Assembly (NCBI GenBank): GCA_015183035.1
Contig: JACZZP010000013.1
Location: 992,001 to 1,056,000, forward strand
Direction: 5' to 3'
Source: Meloidogyne chitwoodi
Taxonomy: Eukaryota; Nematoda; Chromadorea; Rhabditida; Meloidogynidae
DNA length: 64,000 nucleotides
Positions within the stretch are counted from its first letter, which is position 1. Every line of letters begins with the position of its first letter. Both the position numbers and the translations under genes were made by a program. The notes beneath the pieces were generated by a model. The model was given only the letters and a program-made list of their open reading frames with translations, was not told where the DNA came from and searched no databases. Below are positions 42,155 through 54,602 of the stretch, one piece after another.

Positions 42155-43422
42155 ATGAATTCATCTGAAGATGAAGTAGGAGATGAAGAAGGAAAAATAA
42201 TACAAAAAAATAATAAAAGTGAACATGCCCTAAAGTTAGTATTATTAGGTGATAGTTGTGTTGGTAAAACATCTATATGTTCTAGACTTTCTCAACATTC
42301 ATTTCCACAAAAATATATTCAAGTTTATTATTAAAAAAATAAATTTATAATATTTATTTATTTATTTTAGACTTCTGGTTTAGATTTTTATTCAAGAAGG
42401 GTTCAATTAAGAAAACAAAATTCTATACTTCTTCAGGTATATTTGAAAAAGTTAATTTTTATAATTTTGTATTTTAAGCTTTGGGATGTTGCTGGCCATA
42501 GTCTATCATCTCCTTCTACGCTCAATAATTACATTTTTGGTGCTCATGTATTAAAAATAATTTTATTTATTTTTTTATAATATAAAAAAGGGTGTTCTTT
42601 TTGTATATGATGTAACAAATAGTCAATCTTTTGATAATCTTAATGATTGGCTTTTAGCTGCTAATAAATTAAATAAACAATTGGAAAAGGTAAAAAAAAA
42701 TTAAAAAAATTAAAATTTTTACTTAGCCTTTTTATATGGCTTTAATTGGTAATAAAGCAGATAGTGAACATTGCCGTTCAATAAAGCCAGAAAGACATTC
42801 AGAATTTTCTGATCAAAATGGTTTTATTTTTATTAAGGATTTAATTTTAAAATTTAAAAAGGAATGCAAGCTAATTTCTATTTATCAGCAAAAAATGATG
42901 ATTCAATTGAATTAACATTTAGGTAAATATTTAATAAATATAATTATTTTAAAATAATTATCAAATTAATTTTCTTTATTATTTTAATAATTAATAAACA
43001 AAATTTTCTTCTTCGTTTTCATAAAATAATAGAATAGGAGAATAGCAGCAAAAATATTGGGAAATGAATTTACTCGAGCAGAAATTGAACAGAATATTTC
43101 TAATAATGCTAGTCAACATCAAACCCTTACAACAAACAATGACACAAATAATAACAAAGATAATAAGGATAAATTAGCTAAAGAAGAAGAAAATAAAACA
43201 ACTAAAGGTTTCATTATATCCTAAACAACTAATAAGCTTTTATATAGTAATCTGACAATAAATCCTATAAATTTTATTTTTTTAAATTACTGAAAAATTG
43301 TTAGAATACAAAAATACATATAATAATTAAAATTATTTTAAATTATAGAATCAGAAACGACTACAGAACACTTAAAAAATAAAGAAAATCAACGTTCTTC
43401 GACCACTTGTTTACTTCAATAA
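42155..43422 (+). CDS. rab-28: Small GTPase RAB28
   Basis: Ciliary Rab-like GTPase that traffics with the BBSome/IFT machinery in nematode sensory neurons. After an acidic N terminus, [20 protein letters not shown] carries the P-loop. [12 protein letters not shown] is the RAB28 switch I signature (family: IGLDFFLRR). The switch II region reads [20 protein letters not shown], where the family has [46 protein letters not shown] and [20 protein letters not shown] follow, all closest to RAB28. EFTRAEIEQ matches the family, then a long polar Asn/Lys/Glu-rich extension ends TTCLLQ, a CaaX box as in RAB28 (mammalian CAVQ). Length about 265 residues against 221 in human. Seven or eight exons. The catalytic Gln is His here. 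Confidence 0.92.
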
Positions 43423-44168
43423 TCTTAATAAAATTATTAAATATTATATCCCTTAATTATATTTTTTAGGTAAGTTTAATTAAAAAATAAATAAAATTTA
43501 TTGTAAAATTGACTGTAAAACATATCATCATAAAAAATATATAACGAACATAAATGCATGAAGTATAAATGTGTTATGGTAATTAAAGAAAATATAAATG
43601 TCTTAATAAGTAACTGATATATAAAAAAAAGTTGTCATTAACCAAAAAAAAACTACTTTAATTTACAGGGAAAAGTAAAAAATAAAATTATTTATTTTTA
43701 ATTTGTTAAAATAAATTTTGAAATTTAACGAAAACCAAAGCAACTGTTATAACAACGAAATAAAGCAGTAGGTATGTCAATTAAAATAAGGAGTCAATTA
43801 AAAAGTAGTCTAATATCATTAATGTTAGAATGACAACTAAAATACAAAACAATAAAAATGAGATATATAACTTGTTCTGTGAATAATTGTAAGTAATGGA
43901 ATTAAGATAAACCGTATTTCCTATAATGTAATCCTTAAATAAAATTAATTTTGAAATTAGTCTAGGACTGTCTTAACACAACATTTAATTTTTTTAATGA
44001 AATTTGACAATCTTATTGTTAGAAAACAAAAAATTAAAGTTTACCCTACAAGGTAGTTTGAATAATCTTTTTTTAAAAATTCCTTGTAAACAAAAGAGCA
44101 AAATGTAAATTATATAAACAAAAGTTCATCAATAAGATCATAAAGTTTAGTGGTCAATTAATATAATT
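43423..44168. other. Intergenic, convergent rab-28 / BICRA-like
   Basis: About 745 bp between convergent genes, AT-rich, without a supported gene, RNA or repeat. The 3' ends of both transcripts lie here. Confidence 0.5.
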
Positions 44169-47100
44169 TCATTTTGTATGTATGATAAATTTTTTGAAGT
44201 TACGAACAGATGGAAGTTTATGCAATAATCTAATACTAACCGAGGCATATCTTGGCTCTGCTATAGTCGAATCACAATTGGCAATTTTTTCGGCAAAATT
44301 ACTTAAATTTTAAATTAAAATAAAAAAAGTAAAATTAAAAAAAAACAACTTTTTAATGTCAATTTCTGTTTCTATTTGTTCTTCTTTTTGCTCTATTGGA
44401 GATAAAATATTCTGATAACGACTATCATCCCACTCATTGTATTCCCAATCCATAGATAATGTTGGTTTATTAGAAATTTCTTCATTTTTAAAAGAATCTA
44501 ACTGAGAAATTTCACTTTTGTATTGTCTACGCTCAAATTCTAAGTCCAAATAAAGCAATAAATTACGTTGCTCATGTGTATCATCAAGTGATTCACGAAT
44601 TAAAGCAGAACGCAAACGATGTTCTAAAGATTGTTGTCGTGCTTGCATAAGTTCTTTATGACGTTTAATTTCACCATCATCTTTTAAAATTAATAATTTT
44701 AATAAAGGGGTATTTTTTAGGAAAGAGCAGATGAAAGGAAAGTACCCTTATTAACAATGAGGAAATGGGTAAAAATTTTAAAAAATTCAAATATTCACTA
44801 TTCTTTTAAACCCAAATAGCAAAATTAAACGAATACATGTAAAACGTGCATTCTCCCGTATTTACATTTTTTTAAACTTACATTCATAAATAAATTTTTG
44901 ATTAAATTCTGGTTCTAAAAATAGTCCATATGGAAGTAGTCTTTCAGTGCAATCAGTTGTACTTTTGAAAGGAGAGTTCAAATCTGGATTAAGTAGTTTT
45001 TCACGCATTTTGGCAAAGTGTGATGTTAAACTAAAATATTTTGAAAAATAAAAATAAGAATTAATTACTTTTCTCGACGCTTCTCTTTTTGTTTTTCTAA
45101 TTGCTCAGCAATCAATTTTTCGTCATTCTGAGCAGGTACTAGCATACTTCGTTTTTCATATATAACCATATTGTCACTCGATGAACAAGATTTAGGGACT
45201 AATACAGAGATATGTTTTTCCTTTGAATTATCTGAAAACGATTAAAAATTTTTTTCAAGATCAATTATTATTAATTAAAGAAATTAGAAATAAATTGAAA
45301 AAAGAGGGGATAAGTATGAGGTAACCAAAGCCTTTCAAAAGCTCTAGTATAAGTAAGTCAATGTGAAAGATATAAAGCAATCTCCAAATAAATTTGTAAG
45401 AAAATAATGGAAATAATTCTCTGTAATTATCGTAGATTGTCAGAAATTACAATAATGTAAAATACCAACATTTATATTCTTAAACAAAAACTATTTAAAA
45501 AACAAACTATCTTTCCCCAATTCAGGTTGTCGTCCGTTATTTGCAAAACATATCGTAGAAGTAGGTGAAGAATTAGCAGTAGGATTAAATTCTATAAATT
45601 GAACAGAAGTTTTTGTAGAATCAACCGTTTTTTGAGTTTGTATCTGAAATTCATCATTTTGTAGTTTGGATTGCAGAAATTGATTTTGAAAAGGATTTGT
45701 TACCATTTTTGGTCCATGAAGAATTGTAGCATTTGTTGAAGTTTTTTTGGAAGCTGTAGGCCTTTTTCTCGGAAGACGGCTTTTTTCAGGTTTTGAAGTA
45801 ATCTGAGATCCTGTTGATGTGGAATATCTTTTTATTTGATCAGAAACAGGGTGAGAATAATGTTGCTCATTTTGGGTAGCTTTAATAGCAGATCTAAATA
45901 AAAAAAAAATTCAAAAAAATGTTTAAATATGTACAGTGTAGTGTTTTGTAAAATACAATCAGCAATCCGCTCTTCAACCACTTTCAAATCGGAAGTTACA
46001 TCCATTCCATTCGTTTTTTGCTAAACAAAAAAATTATTAGGTTATTTACTATTAATAAGATATAGTTAAACTATTTAATTTATGTTATTTTTAGACAATC
46101 ACAAAAATATTTATTAAGATTCTCCCCAAGCAAATTCTAAAACTAGGAGCAAACATTCTATTCACCGAACTCATTTTGAGCTCATAAGTAATCAATTTAA
46201 AATTTCTCATTAGAAATGCATACTAATCATATAATTATTTTACTACCATGCCCTTAAATTATAATAAAATAATAAACCTCAACTAATTGTTGACAACGAC
46301 CCATAAGCGAGGCAAACTCCATTGCCAACTGTGGATCACCAAACTCCAGTGTTGTGGTTTTTTGGTTGTTAAACAAACTTTTAGCTACTTGATCTAAACC
46401 ACTTGTTGTCGTTTCAATTTGTCGTTGTTTTGGCTCAAACCCGTTATTAAGTAAATTTGGTGATTGATTTGAGACCGAGGGCCTTCTCCTAGTTTTTGCC
46501 GACTTTCGATTTACAATTTTTGCAGACCCACTCTCATCACTATTAAATTGTTGTAATTGCTGATTTAAAGGAAAAACAGCGTTTGAATTAGTGACAACGA
46601 CTTTAGGCTGTTGAGGATGGTGGCCAACTATTTGCTCAGGTTGAGGTCGATAATTTAAAGGTAATTGAAAGGAAGAAGATGATTGATGGTCAATAACAGA
46701 TATTTGTGAATTGAAGGGTTGATTGTGTTGAAGTGGTTGTTGATTTAAATAAAAATGTTGTTGTAAATGTTTACCTTGTTGATGAATAGCCTAAAACTTA
46801 AAATTAATTTAAAAATAAAAAAGAGTAACATTAGTAGAAGCAGAAGAGACAGCCAAGTGCATTGGTGGCGATTCTAGCCGAACCAATGGAGCTGAACTTT
46901 GCCTGGGAAGTTCTTGGGCTGAAAGATTTCCATAGAATGTATTTTGACCTTTAATTTAAAAATCCTAAGCTGTAGACTAAGGCAAAAAGTAAAAAGAAAA
47001 ATTCTATAACTTTCACCTATGTTATTGAAATAAAAAACTAATATCAAACCATTAAATTGTTGGTGATGTTGTTCAGTTGGCAATATTCTTTGATCGTAAT

Positions 47101-48403
47101 AGAATTGTTGTTGATTATGAGATGGATGCAGTTGTTGTTGAATATGTGACCGACAAATTTGAGATTGTTCTTGAGTGTAAGGTTTTAGTACGGCAAGAGA
47201 AGTGCTAGGCATGCAATCAATATAAGAGCACTTTACGCCATTCGGCTCTTGGTGTACCTTAAATATAATTTTTAATTTATGTAAACTGTTTATCGTTTAA
47301 AAATGAGTAAGCTTTTTATTATGCCAATAGCACATGCAGAGAATTAAAATTAGCTTTACTGGTCTAGAAAAAATAACCCAAGCATAAAACAACAAAGATA
47401 GGAAGTTTCTGCTTGAATAAAAGAAAAACAAAAACCTGAGATGTCAACATTTTAGGTGTCGAAGTTCCTGCTGTTCCATCATCACTTCGGAAATTATTTC
47501 GAAGAGGAAGCTGATCGACCTGGAAAGCATGTGAATTTCCACCACTCGCATTAGAACCAATAGTCGAAGTACTTGACTGAATATGTTGACCACAATTGAC
47601 GTTCTGTACTCCAACTTCCAAATAATGTTGAACATTTTGAGCATGTTGAGAAGCCGAAGCTGTAACAGTCTGTTCCCCATTCGTTGAATAAAAAATATTT
47701 TCATCAATAGGAACATTGAGATCTAAATAATCAACATTTGTATGGCCTTGTTGCTGTAGATATTGTTGAGGCACATTATGAAGGTGATGATCATCAATAA
47801 TGGCAGATTGCTTATGAATCCCGCCGCTTGCGAGTTCATCAGATTCCGCAAACCAATCCCTTAAAAAATTAGTTTATTTTTTAAATTTTGTCTATTTTTA
47901 AGAAATTTTGCTCAAATAAGTGTAATGAAATTTTGAAAAATAAGCTTATCAAAATGAATATTTTGAATTGTAAATTTTTTTATAAATAATTTCATTGTAT
48001 TTCCTTCAATTCATTCTCCTAATTTTTTCATGGGGCTGCTTTCGGTCTTGGATATAAGAGCTTGCTTTCCCAATACTTTTAATCCAACACACACAACACA
48101 GAAAAATGGCCACGCCTTTGTAGATTGTGTGCATGTGAAAAACCACGCCCATACTCTCTTCCCTTCAAGAGGGCCGTCTGTTTCTGAAGCAAAGAAAGCC
48201 ACGCCCTTAATGGTCCGAAGAATTGAGAGGCGGTATTTGTACATCATGTGGGATTGTGTAAATCATTTCAAAATTTTGTTATCACAAAAATTAAAAGAAT
48301 CATTCCTAATAGAAAAATAAAATTAATAAACTTACTGATCTGCGAAGTCTTCCATCATCACACGGTTGTTGTCGATGTTGCTGCTAGTGTATGATAAAAG
48401 CAT
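44169..48403 (-). CDS. GLTSCR1/BICRA-like SWI/SNF (ncBAF) subunit, Q-rich
   Basis: Probable homologue of BICRA/BICRAL, the defining subunits of the non-canonical BAF chromatin remodeller. It begins MLLSYTSSNIDNNRVMMEDF and, after a 0.47-kb intron, DWFAESDELASGG. Most of the protein is low-complexity and Gln/His-rich (VPQQYLQQQGHTNVDYLDLN; several QQ-rich exons near 46.5-47.2 kb). The diagnostic part is NPDLNSPFKSTTDCTERLLP followed by YGLFLEPEF, which fits the GLTSCR1 domain pattern (PF-S--DA--RLLPYH-F). Next is a helical segment, MQARQQSLEHRLRSALIRES. Near the end is SMDWEYNEWDDSRYQ. The chosen last exon ends KKFIIHTK. About ten exons; the start, the end and the exact joining of Q-rich exons are tentative. 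Without the 45-kb domain it would be unrecognisable. Confidence 0.62.
48110..48206. promoter_or_regulatory. Three CCACGCC(C) sites in the first intron of the BICRA-like gene
   Basis: CCACGCC at 48110-48116, CCACGCCC at 48143-48150 and CCACGCCC at 48199-48206, all in one orientation inside a GC-richer patch (about 48010-48250) of an otherwise AT-rich intron. CCACGCCC is a KLF/Sp-type zinc-finger recognition sequence. Intronic enhancer or alternative promoter is an inference. Confidence 0.4.
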
Positions 48404-50096
48404 TTTAATAAAATAATATGCATTTTTCAAATCAGCAAACCATGCTGTTTAAGCTGCCAATAAAATATAGCCTAAATTTTTTTGAAATTACAAGAAACTA
48501 AATATGTATGTGGATACAAAACTATATTATTGATTATGAGGAATATTTTTTACTCCTAATATTTTGTTGCTAGGTAATCTGCTACATTTAATTTTGAGCA
48601 CTAATTGAGATTGGAAAGAGAACGGTTAATCTTCTAATTGTTAAAACATGTCACATATCCACCACCATCGTTTGGTTTTCAACACTTAAAAGCTACCACC
48701 ATCACAAACTCGTAATAATAAAAGGGTAGGTGTTGTTGTTATTTTTCTGTATAAAAAGGGGGCAACTGCTGACTGATACGAAAGCAAAAAACAGCATGGA
48801 TAAAAAGACATAAGAAGTCTAGTGTCACCAATATGTATTTATTGCTGGCGTGAGACTATGAAAAAGAAATATGCGAGAGAAAAGATGAAAAGAAAGAGTA
48901 GAACACATACATATGTCAGTTTGGCGTTAGGCCAGAAAAGAAATCAATTCGTTTAAAGTAGAATTAACAAAAAATAGTGATATGTTTTTTGATAAAAATG
49001 ACGTATTATGTACATATATAGTAAATAAGAAACTAATAAACTTAATCCCATTTTCATTTGTTACCCGGTTTTCCTCTTTATCATCGATATATTTTTAGAC
49101 AATCTACAAATATTAACACAGGTTAGTTAGAGAACATAGCCCCATATCAACGGTTTCTTAACAAAGCATAAAAATGTTGCCGATTGTGTGAAATCTGTGA
49201 CTCACCTGGAAAAAAGTATATAATAAAAAATGCCAGTTAGACAAAATGTCCGCGCAAGCAAAAAATTCTCATCATCAAAATGTTCATCAGACTGTCATAA
49301 AATAAGACTAAAATATTAGAAGGGTAATTTATTGAAATCCGTAAATTAATTTCGACCACATAACTTAAAATGATCTAAGCAAATCTATGAATTTTCTGCA
49401 TCATTGGTTGGATTTTTTGTCAATTTCCTTTAATTTTTATTGAGACGAAAGTTTTTAATTGCAGTAATTTAAATTTGAATATTAAATTATGTAAGCTAAA
49501 AAGCTTTAAACTGTCAATAATCATTTTGAATGTGTTCGCGCCTTTGAGTGTAAGATTTTTTAGTTATTTTCAGTAATATGTACAAGTGCGCATATCTTCA
49601 AAATTTTATTCTCAAATATGGTGCTTCTAATTTAATATAAAATTTGTTAAGGTTTCTGTTGAATACATACATATTTTGACTAATTTCCTCATTATTTCTC
49701 ATCTTGTAACGTCTTTGAATTTAATGCGCACACTTTGCATCCTACTAATCGATATAAGAAATATACCAATGTTGGCAATATTTTATGTTTAATTACCCAT
49801 AAATATTTTAAACTCTCCGGGTTTAATCTTTTTTAAACATTTCCTTGTTTGAATTTTTATGTAATTATGTTCGAGCCAGGTTTTGAGATCACACATTTAA
49901 ACTTTGTTATTATTTTATTTTTCATATCTGATATTTCAAAAAACTTTTTTATGTATTATTTTTTCAACTTTATTTATTTTTGGCAGTTGAATAAAGTAAT
50001 TGCTTCAAAATTTTACATTTTCTCCTTGTATTCTCGCATTTCTTTCGCTTAATTTATTAAATATTTCCAACATTTTAGCAATATTTTCTATTAAAA
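48404..50096. other. Divergent intergenic region, BICRA-like / plk-1
   Basis: About 1.7 kb between divergent start codons, of more even composition than the rest of the window. CTCACCTGG at 49201-49209 reads on the - strand as CCAGGTGAG, a strong splice donor, so a non-coding first exon of the BICRA-like gene may lie here. CATTTTAG at 50072-50079, about 17 nt before the plk-1 ATG, could be a splice-leader acceptor. No protein-coding gene is supported. Confidence 0.5.
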
Positions 50097-52901
50097 ATGA
50101 CAACACAGAAGAAACCAAAGCCAATATTAAAAGAAGTGCCTGAAACTGTTTGTGATTCTTCAACAAAGCATACCTATTCAAAAGGAAAATTCCTAGGTAA
50201 GGGTGGCTTTGCACGTTGCTACGAACTGACTAACACAAGAACAAAAGAAATATATGCCGGCAAAGTTGTGTCAAAAACTCTTCTAATGAAGAAACATCAA
50301 CGTGATAAGGTTTTTACTTTTTGTGAATTGAGAACAGTAAAGTACAAATTTAGATGAAACAAGAAGTACAAATCCAGAAGTGTCTTTCACATCCAAACGT
50401 TGTTAAAATGGAAGGATTTTTTGAAGATGACGACAATGTCTACATTCTTCTTGAGCTTTGCTCGCGTCGTTCACTTATGGAGCTTCACAAAAGGAGAAGG
50501 GCTGTGACTGAACCTGAAGCTCGATATTTTACTCACCAGGTTTTTGATTTTTTATTTCTGTTTAATTGACGGTTTAGTTTTTATTCATTCGATGATTTTT
50601 TATTTAATTCAGATTGTCCTTGCCTGCCATTATTTACATTCAATGAAAGTAATTCATCGAGATCTCAAACTTGGAAATTTGTTTCTTAATGAAGATATGC
50701 AAGTTAAGATTGGCGATTTTGGCCTAGCTACAATTTTAAATCATGAAGGAGAGCGTAAGAAGACTTTATGCGGAACTCCAAATTATATTGCGCCCGAAAT
50801 GTTAGATAAAAAGGGACATTCTTATGAAGTTGATATTTGGGCTATTGGTTGTATTCTATATACTTTGCTTGTTGGTAAACCGCCATTCGAGACTGAGACG
50901 CTTAAGGTATTTTAAATTTAATAATGTTATTTAAAATGACTTTTGAAGGACACATACAATCGTATCAAGAATAATCAATACACAGTTCCACCTAGAATCG
51001 GCAAAGACGCTACAGCGCTTATTTCAAGGCTTCTTGCGCATGAACCTTCACGTCGTCCGAAGATTGATGAAATTTTATCATTTCCGTTTTTTACTGATGG
51101 CTTTTTGCCTAAAATTCTTCCAAGTTCATGTCTTACTATGGCGCCAAAGTTTAATATGCAAGCAGTTAGTGGTGGACAAACATGTGTTCCAAATGTACGT
51201 TTTAAATTTTCACTCTGAAAGAATCTTCAGGATTTAGAAATAAATGCTTTCGAATTATGATATTTTTTTCTTTTATTTAAGTCTTCTGATGTCCAGCCGA
51301 GTCCTCGTTCAAAAGGCCCTGCATTTACTGGCCGTGCTCCACTTCCGTCCGTACCTGAGGCGAAAGAAACACCACCAACTGTTGCGCAAAAGCAAGACAA
51401 AGCAGCTGTGCTTATTACAGAAATGCCTGCTGGTAAAGCATATTTTTAAATCTGTTTTTCCACTATTTTTCCGTATGTGAATTTATAATGTGATATACTC
51501 CATTATAGTTTCCTAAATTGTTGCTATATTTTTTAATCGTGATATTTTTCAAATTTAGGCGAGAACAATGGAGTGCCTGCAGATTATTATCTATCTGATC
51601 TATATGCACAACTGTGTTCTTTGTTGAATACAAATACGGAAAAATTCAATGAGGCAGATAGAGGTGAATGATTTTTGTTAATTTTCTCAAATTGGATTTT
51701 ATGAGAGATTTTTCTATTTTTAATTATTTTTCTTAAATAGGTGAAATCGAACATCCAACTTCCAGTCCAATCTATTGGGTCTCTCGTTGGGTTGACTATT
51801 CGGATAAATATGGACTAGGCTATCAATTTTGTGACAATAGCGTTGGTGTTCTCTTCAATGACAATACAAAAGTTATTTTGGATGCTCCTGGGATGTAAGG
51901 ATGAAAAAATGATACTTTTCCTTTCTGTGGCCCAAAGTCCGCAACTTTTTGTCCGAAGTCAATACTATATACGTTTTTAGTATAAATTCAATTTCCCTTC
52001 TTTACGCATTTTCCCTCAAAAGAAATTCATATATGTAGGTAGCTAGCTGTCAATCATTTTTAGGATTTGACTTGTGGACAAAAAGTTGCGGACTTTGGGC
52101 TACAGAAAGAAAAAGTACCGAAAAATATTATCAAATAATTTAAATTTTTAGTCAGCTTCAATATACTGAAAGGAACAACATTGAACACTTTTATAGAGCG
52201 GACAAGTACCCTCATGCATTGGAAAAGAAAATTACTCTTTTAAAGTATTTTCGTACTTACATGAATGAGCACCTTATTAAAACTGGTGCTAATATTCCAA
52301 TACGTGAAGGTGATGAATTGGCTCGTCTCCCTTGCCTAAATACCTGGTTTCGTACTAAATCAGCAATTGTACTTCATTTAAGCAATGGAACTCTGCAAAT
52401 AAACTTTTTCTACGTAAGTTGATTTACTATTAAGTTTAAAAACTAGTGTTTGATTCTCTAAAGTTATAAGTTACGATCTTTAGTCATTGTTTAAAAAATC
52501 TTTCATAATTTTAGGACCATTCAAAATTGATCGTTTGTCCATTAATGTCAGCAGCAACATATATTGACCAAGCCAAAAATGTATTTACTTGCAAATTTTC
52601 TTTACTGGAACAGTATGGATGTCCTAAAGAGCTATTACATCGACTCAAATATACAAAGGTATGAAAACACATTAAAGATACAAGATTTTTACATTAAAAT
52701 GGTCATGGGAATTTAGACAATGTTTTAAAAAATTGTTGGAATTATAATCAAAATATGTTTGAAATTTACATTAAACTTTTAAAGGTTATGGTTGAACGTT
52801 TAATATCTCGCAACGCATCAAATGAAGAGCCAAAGGATGGTGTTTCGTCGAAGGATGTCAAATCCAACAACTTGTTTAAAAATATGGACTGTGACAATTA
52901 A
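50097..52901 (+). CDS. plk-1: Polo-like kinase 1
   Basis: Mitotic Ser/Thr kinase. Kinase domain: [20 protein letters not shown] (Gly loop), [10 protein letters not shown] (catalytic Lys), [20 protein letters not shown] (HRD loop), [10 protein letters not shown], and [16 protein letters not shown] with the activating Thr. [20 protein letters not shown] ends it. A Pro/Ser linker spans about 51290-51430. Polo boxes: [18 protein letters not shown] equivalent [20 protein letters not shown] with the phosphopeptide-binding Trp, then [20 protein letters not shown] with the His/Lys pincer. End KNMDCDN. All functional residues are present. About ten exons; one intron holds a 205-bp inverted-repeat element. 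Assigned to the plk-1/plk-2 type by its intact T-loop and polo boxes; separating plk-1 from plk-2 needs a tree. Confidence 0.94.
51913..52117. mobile_element. MITE in a plk-1 intron
   Basis: Inverted ends of about 40 bp: 51915 on reads CTTTTCCTTTCTGTGGCCCA then AAGTCCGCAACTTTTTGTCC, and the complement of 52115 backwards reads CTTTTTCTTTCTGTAGCCCA then the same AAGTCCGCAACTTTTTGTCC. TA flanks each side (51913-51914, 52116-52117). The middle is about 120 bp without coding capacity. It lies wholly inside the intron between the VILDAPGM exon and the [12 protein letters not shown] exon. Confidence 0.85.
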
Positions 52902-53150
52902 AAAGAATCTTGAAAAAATCAGAGGCACAAACCCCAATATCACATTACAAAAATTGGATTTTTTCTTTATTTATATAGAATGAATAAAAAAGGACATGAA
53001 TTTGTTTCGATTTTACTGTCAGAAAAAAACATGATGATGGAAGTTCAAATATAGTCATACAAAAAATTCCCCCGGAAGTCATTTGTCCCTCTCATCCTTC
53101 AACAATCATTCTTTTTATTTTCAATATATTTTCCGATTTGGCTGATTCGA

Positions 53151-54120
<970 letters not shown>

Positions 54121-54602
54121 TTGCTGAACAACTTATTTATAAAGATAAAACAATTAATATAAGACTTCCGATCTCAATCTAAAATGATTTTGTATTATAA
54201 AATTAATAATTGCGAGTTAATCAAAAATTTTGATATTTTGAATTTAATCCCACCATTTTCACAAAATAACAAAATAAAAAACAATGTAGAGAGATAATAT
54301 TTATTAAACTACGAGTTCCGGTGCAACGTGATTTTTTTACTGGCGTATAATTTGTCTAAACGTCTCGAGCCTTTATATAATAATATTTTTTATAAAAACG
54401 TGAGAATCAAACAAAAGCAGAGTAAATGAAGACAAAATAGTATGTAAATAAAGAATCATTTAATATTGATTCTGGCAAAAAATTGCGAAAATTCAAATTA
54501 ATAAATAAAATTTTCGACACTTTGTCGCATGACTAAAACTTTCGGGGTTAAGTATTTAAATTTAAAAAAATTAATAATTAATTACTTAATTTTATGTTTT
54601 AA
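54121..54602. promoter_or_regulatory. Divergent 5' region, let-70 / atg-7
   Basis: 482 bp between start codons of divergent genes, so it should contain both promoters. AT-rich. GACGAAAA-like or other repeats seen elsewhere are absent, and no element could be identified by eye. Confidence 0.5.

Noticed and set aside
48030..48320. 96-codon ORF on the + strand inside the BICRA-like intron
   Set aside because: No recognisable motif, and antisense to a supported intron; the GC patch is better explained as regulatory or repeat sequence.
49787..49799. GTTTAATTACCCA, 13 bases matching the nematode SL1 leader
   Set aside because: The following bases do not continue as the leader (AAGTTTGAG) or as a splice-leader RNA with donor and Sm site, so this is taken as a chance match in AT-rich DNA.
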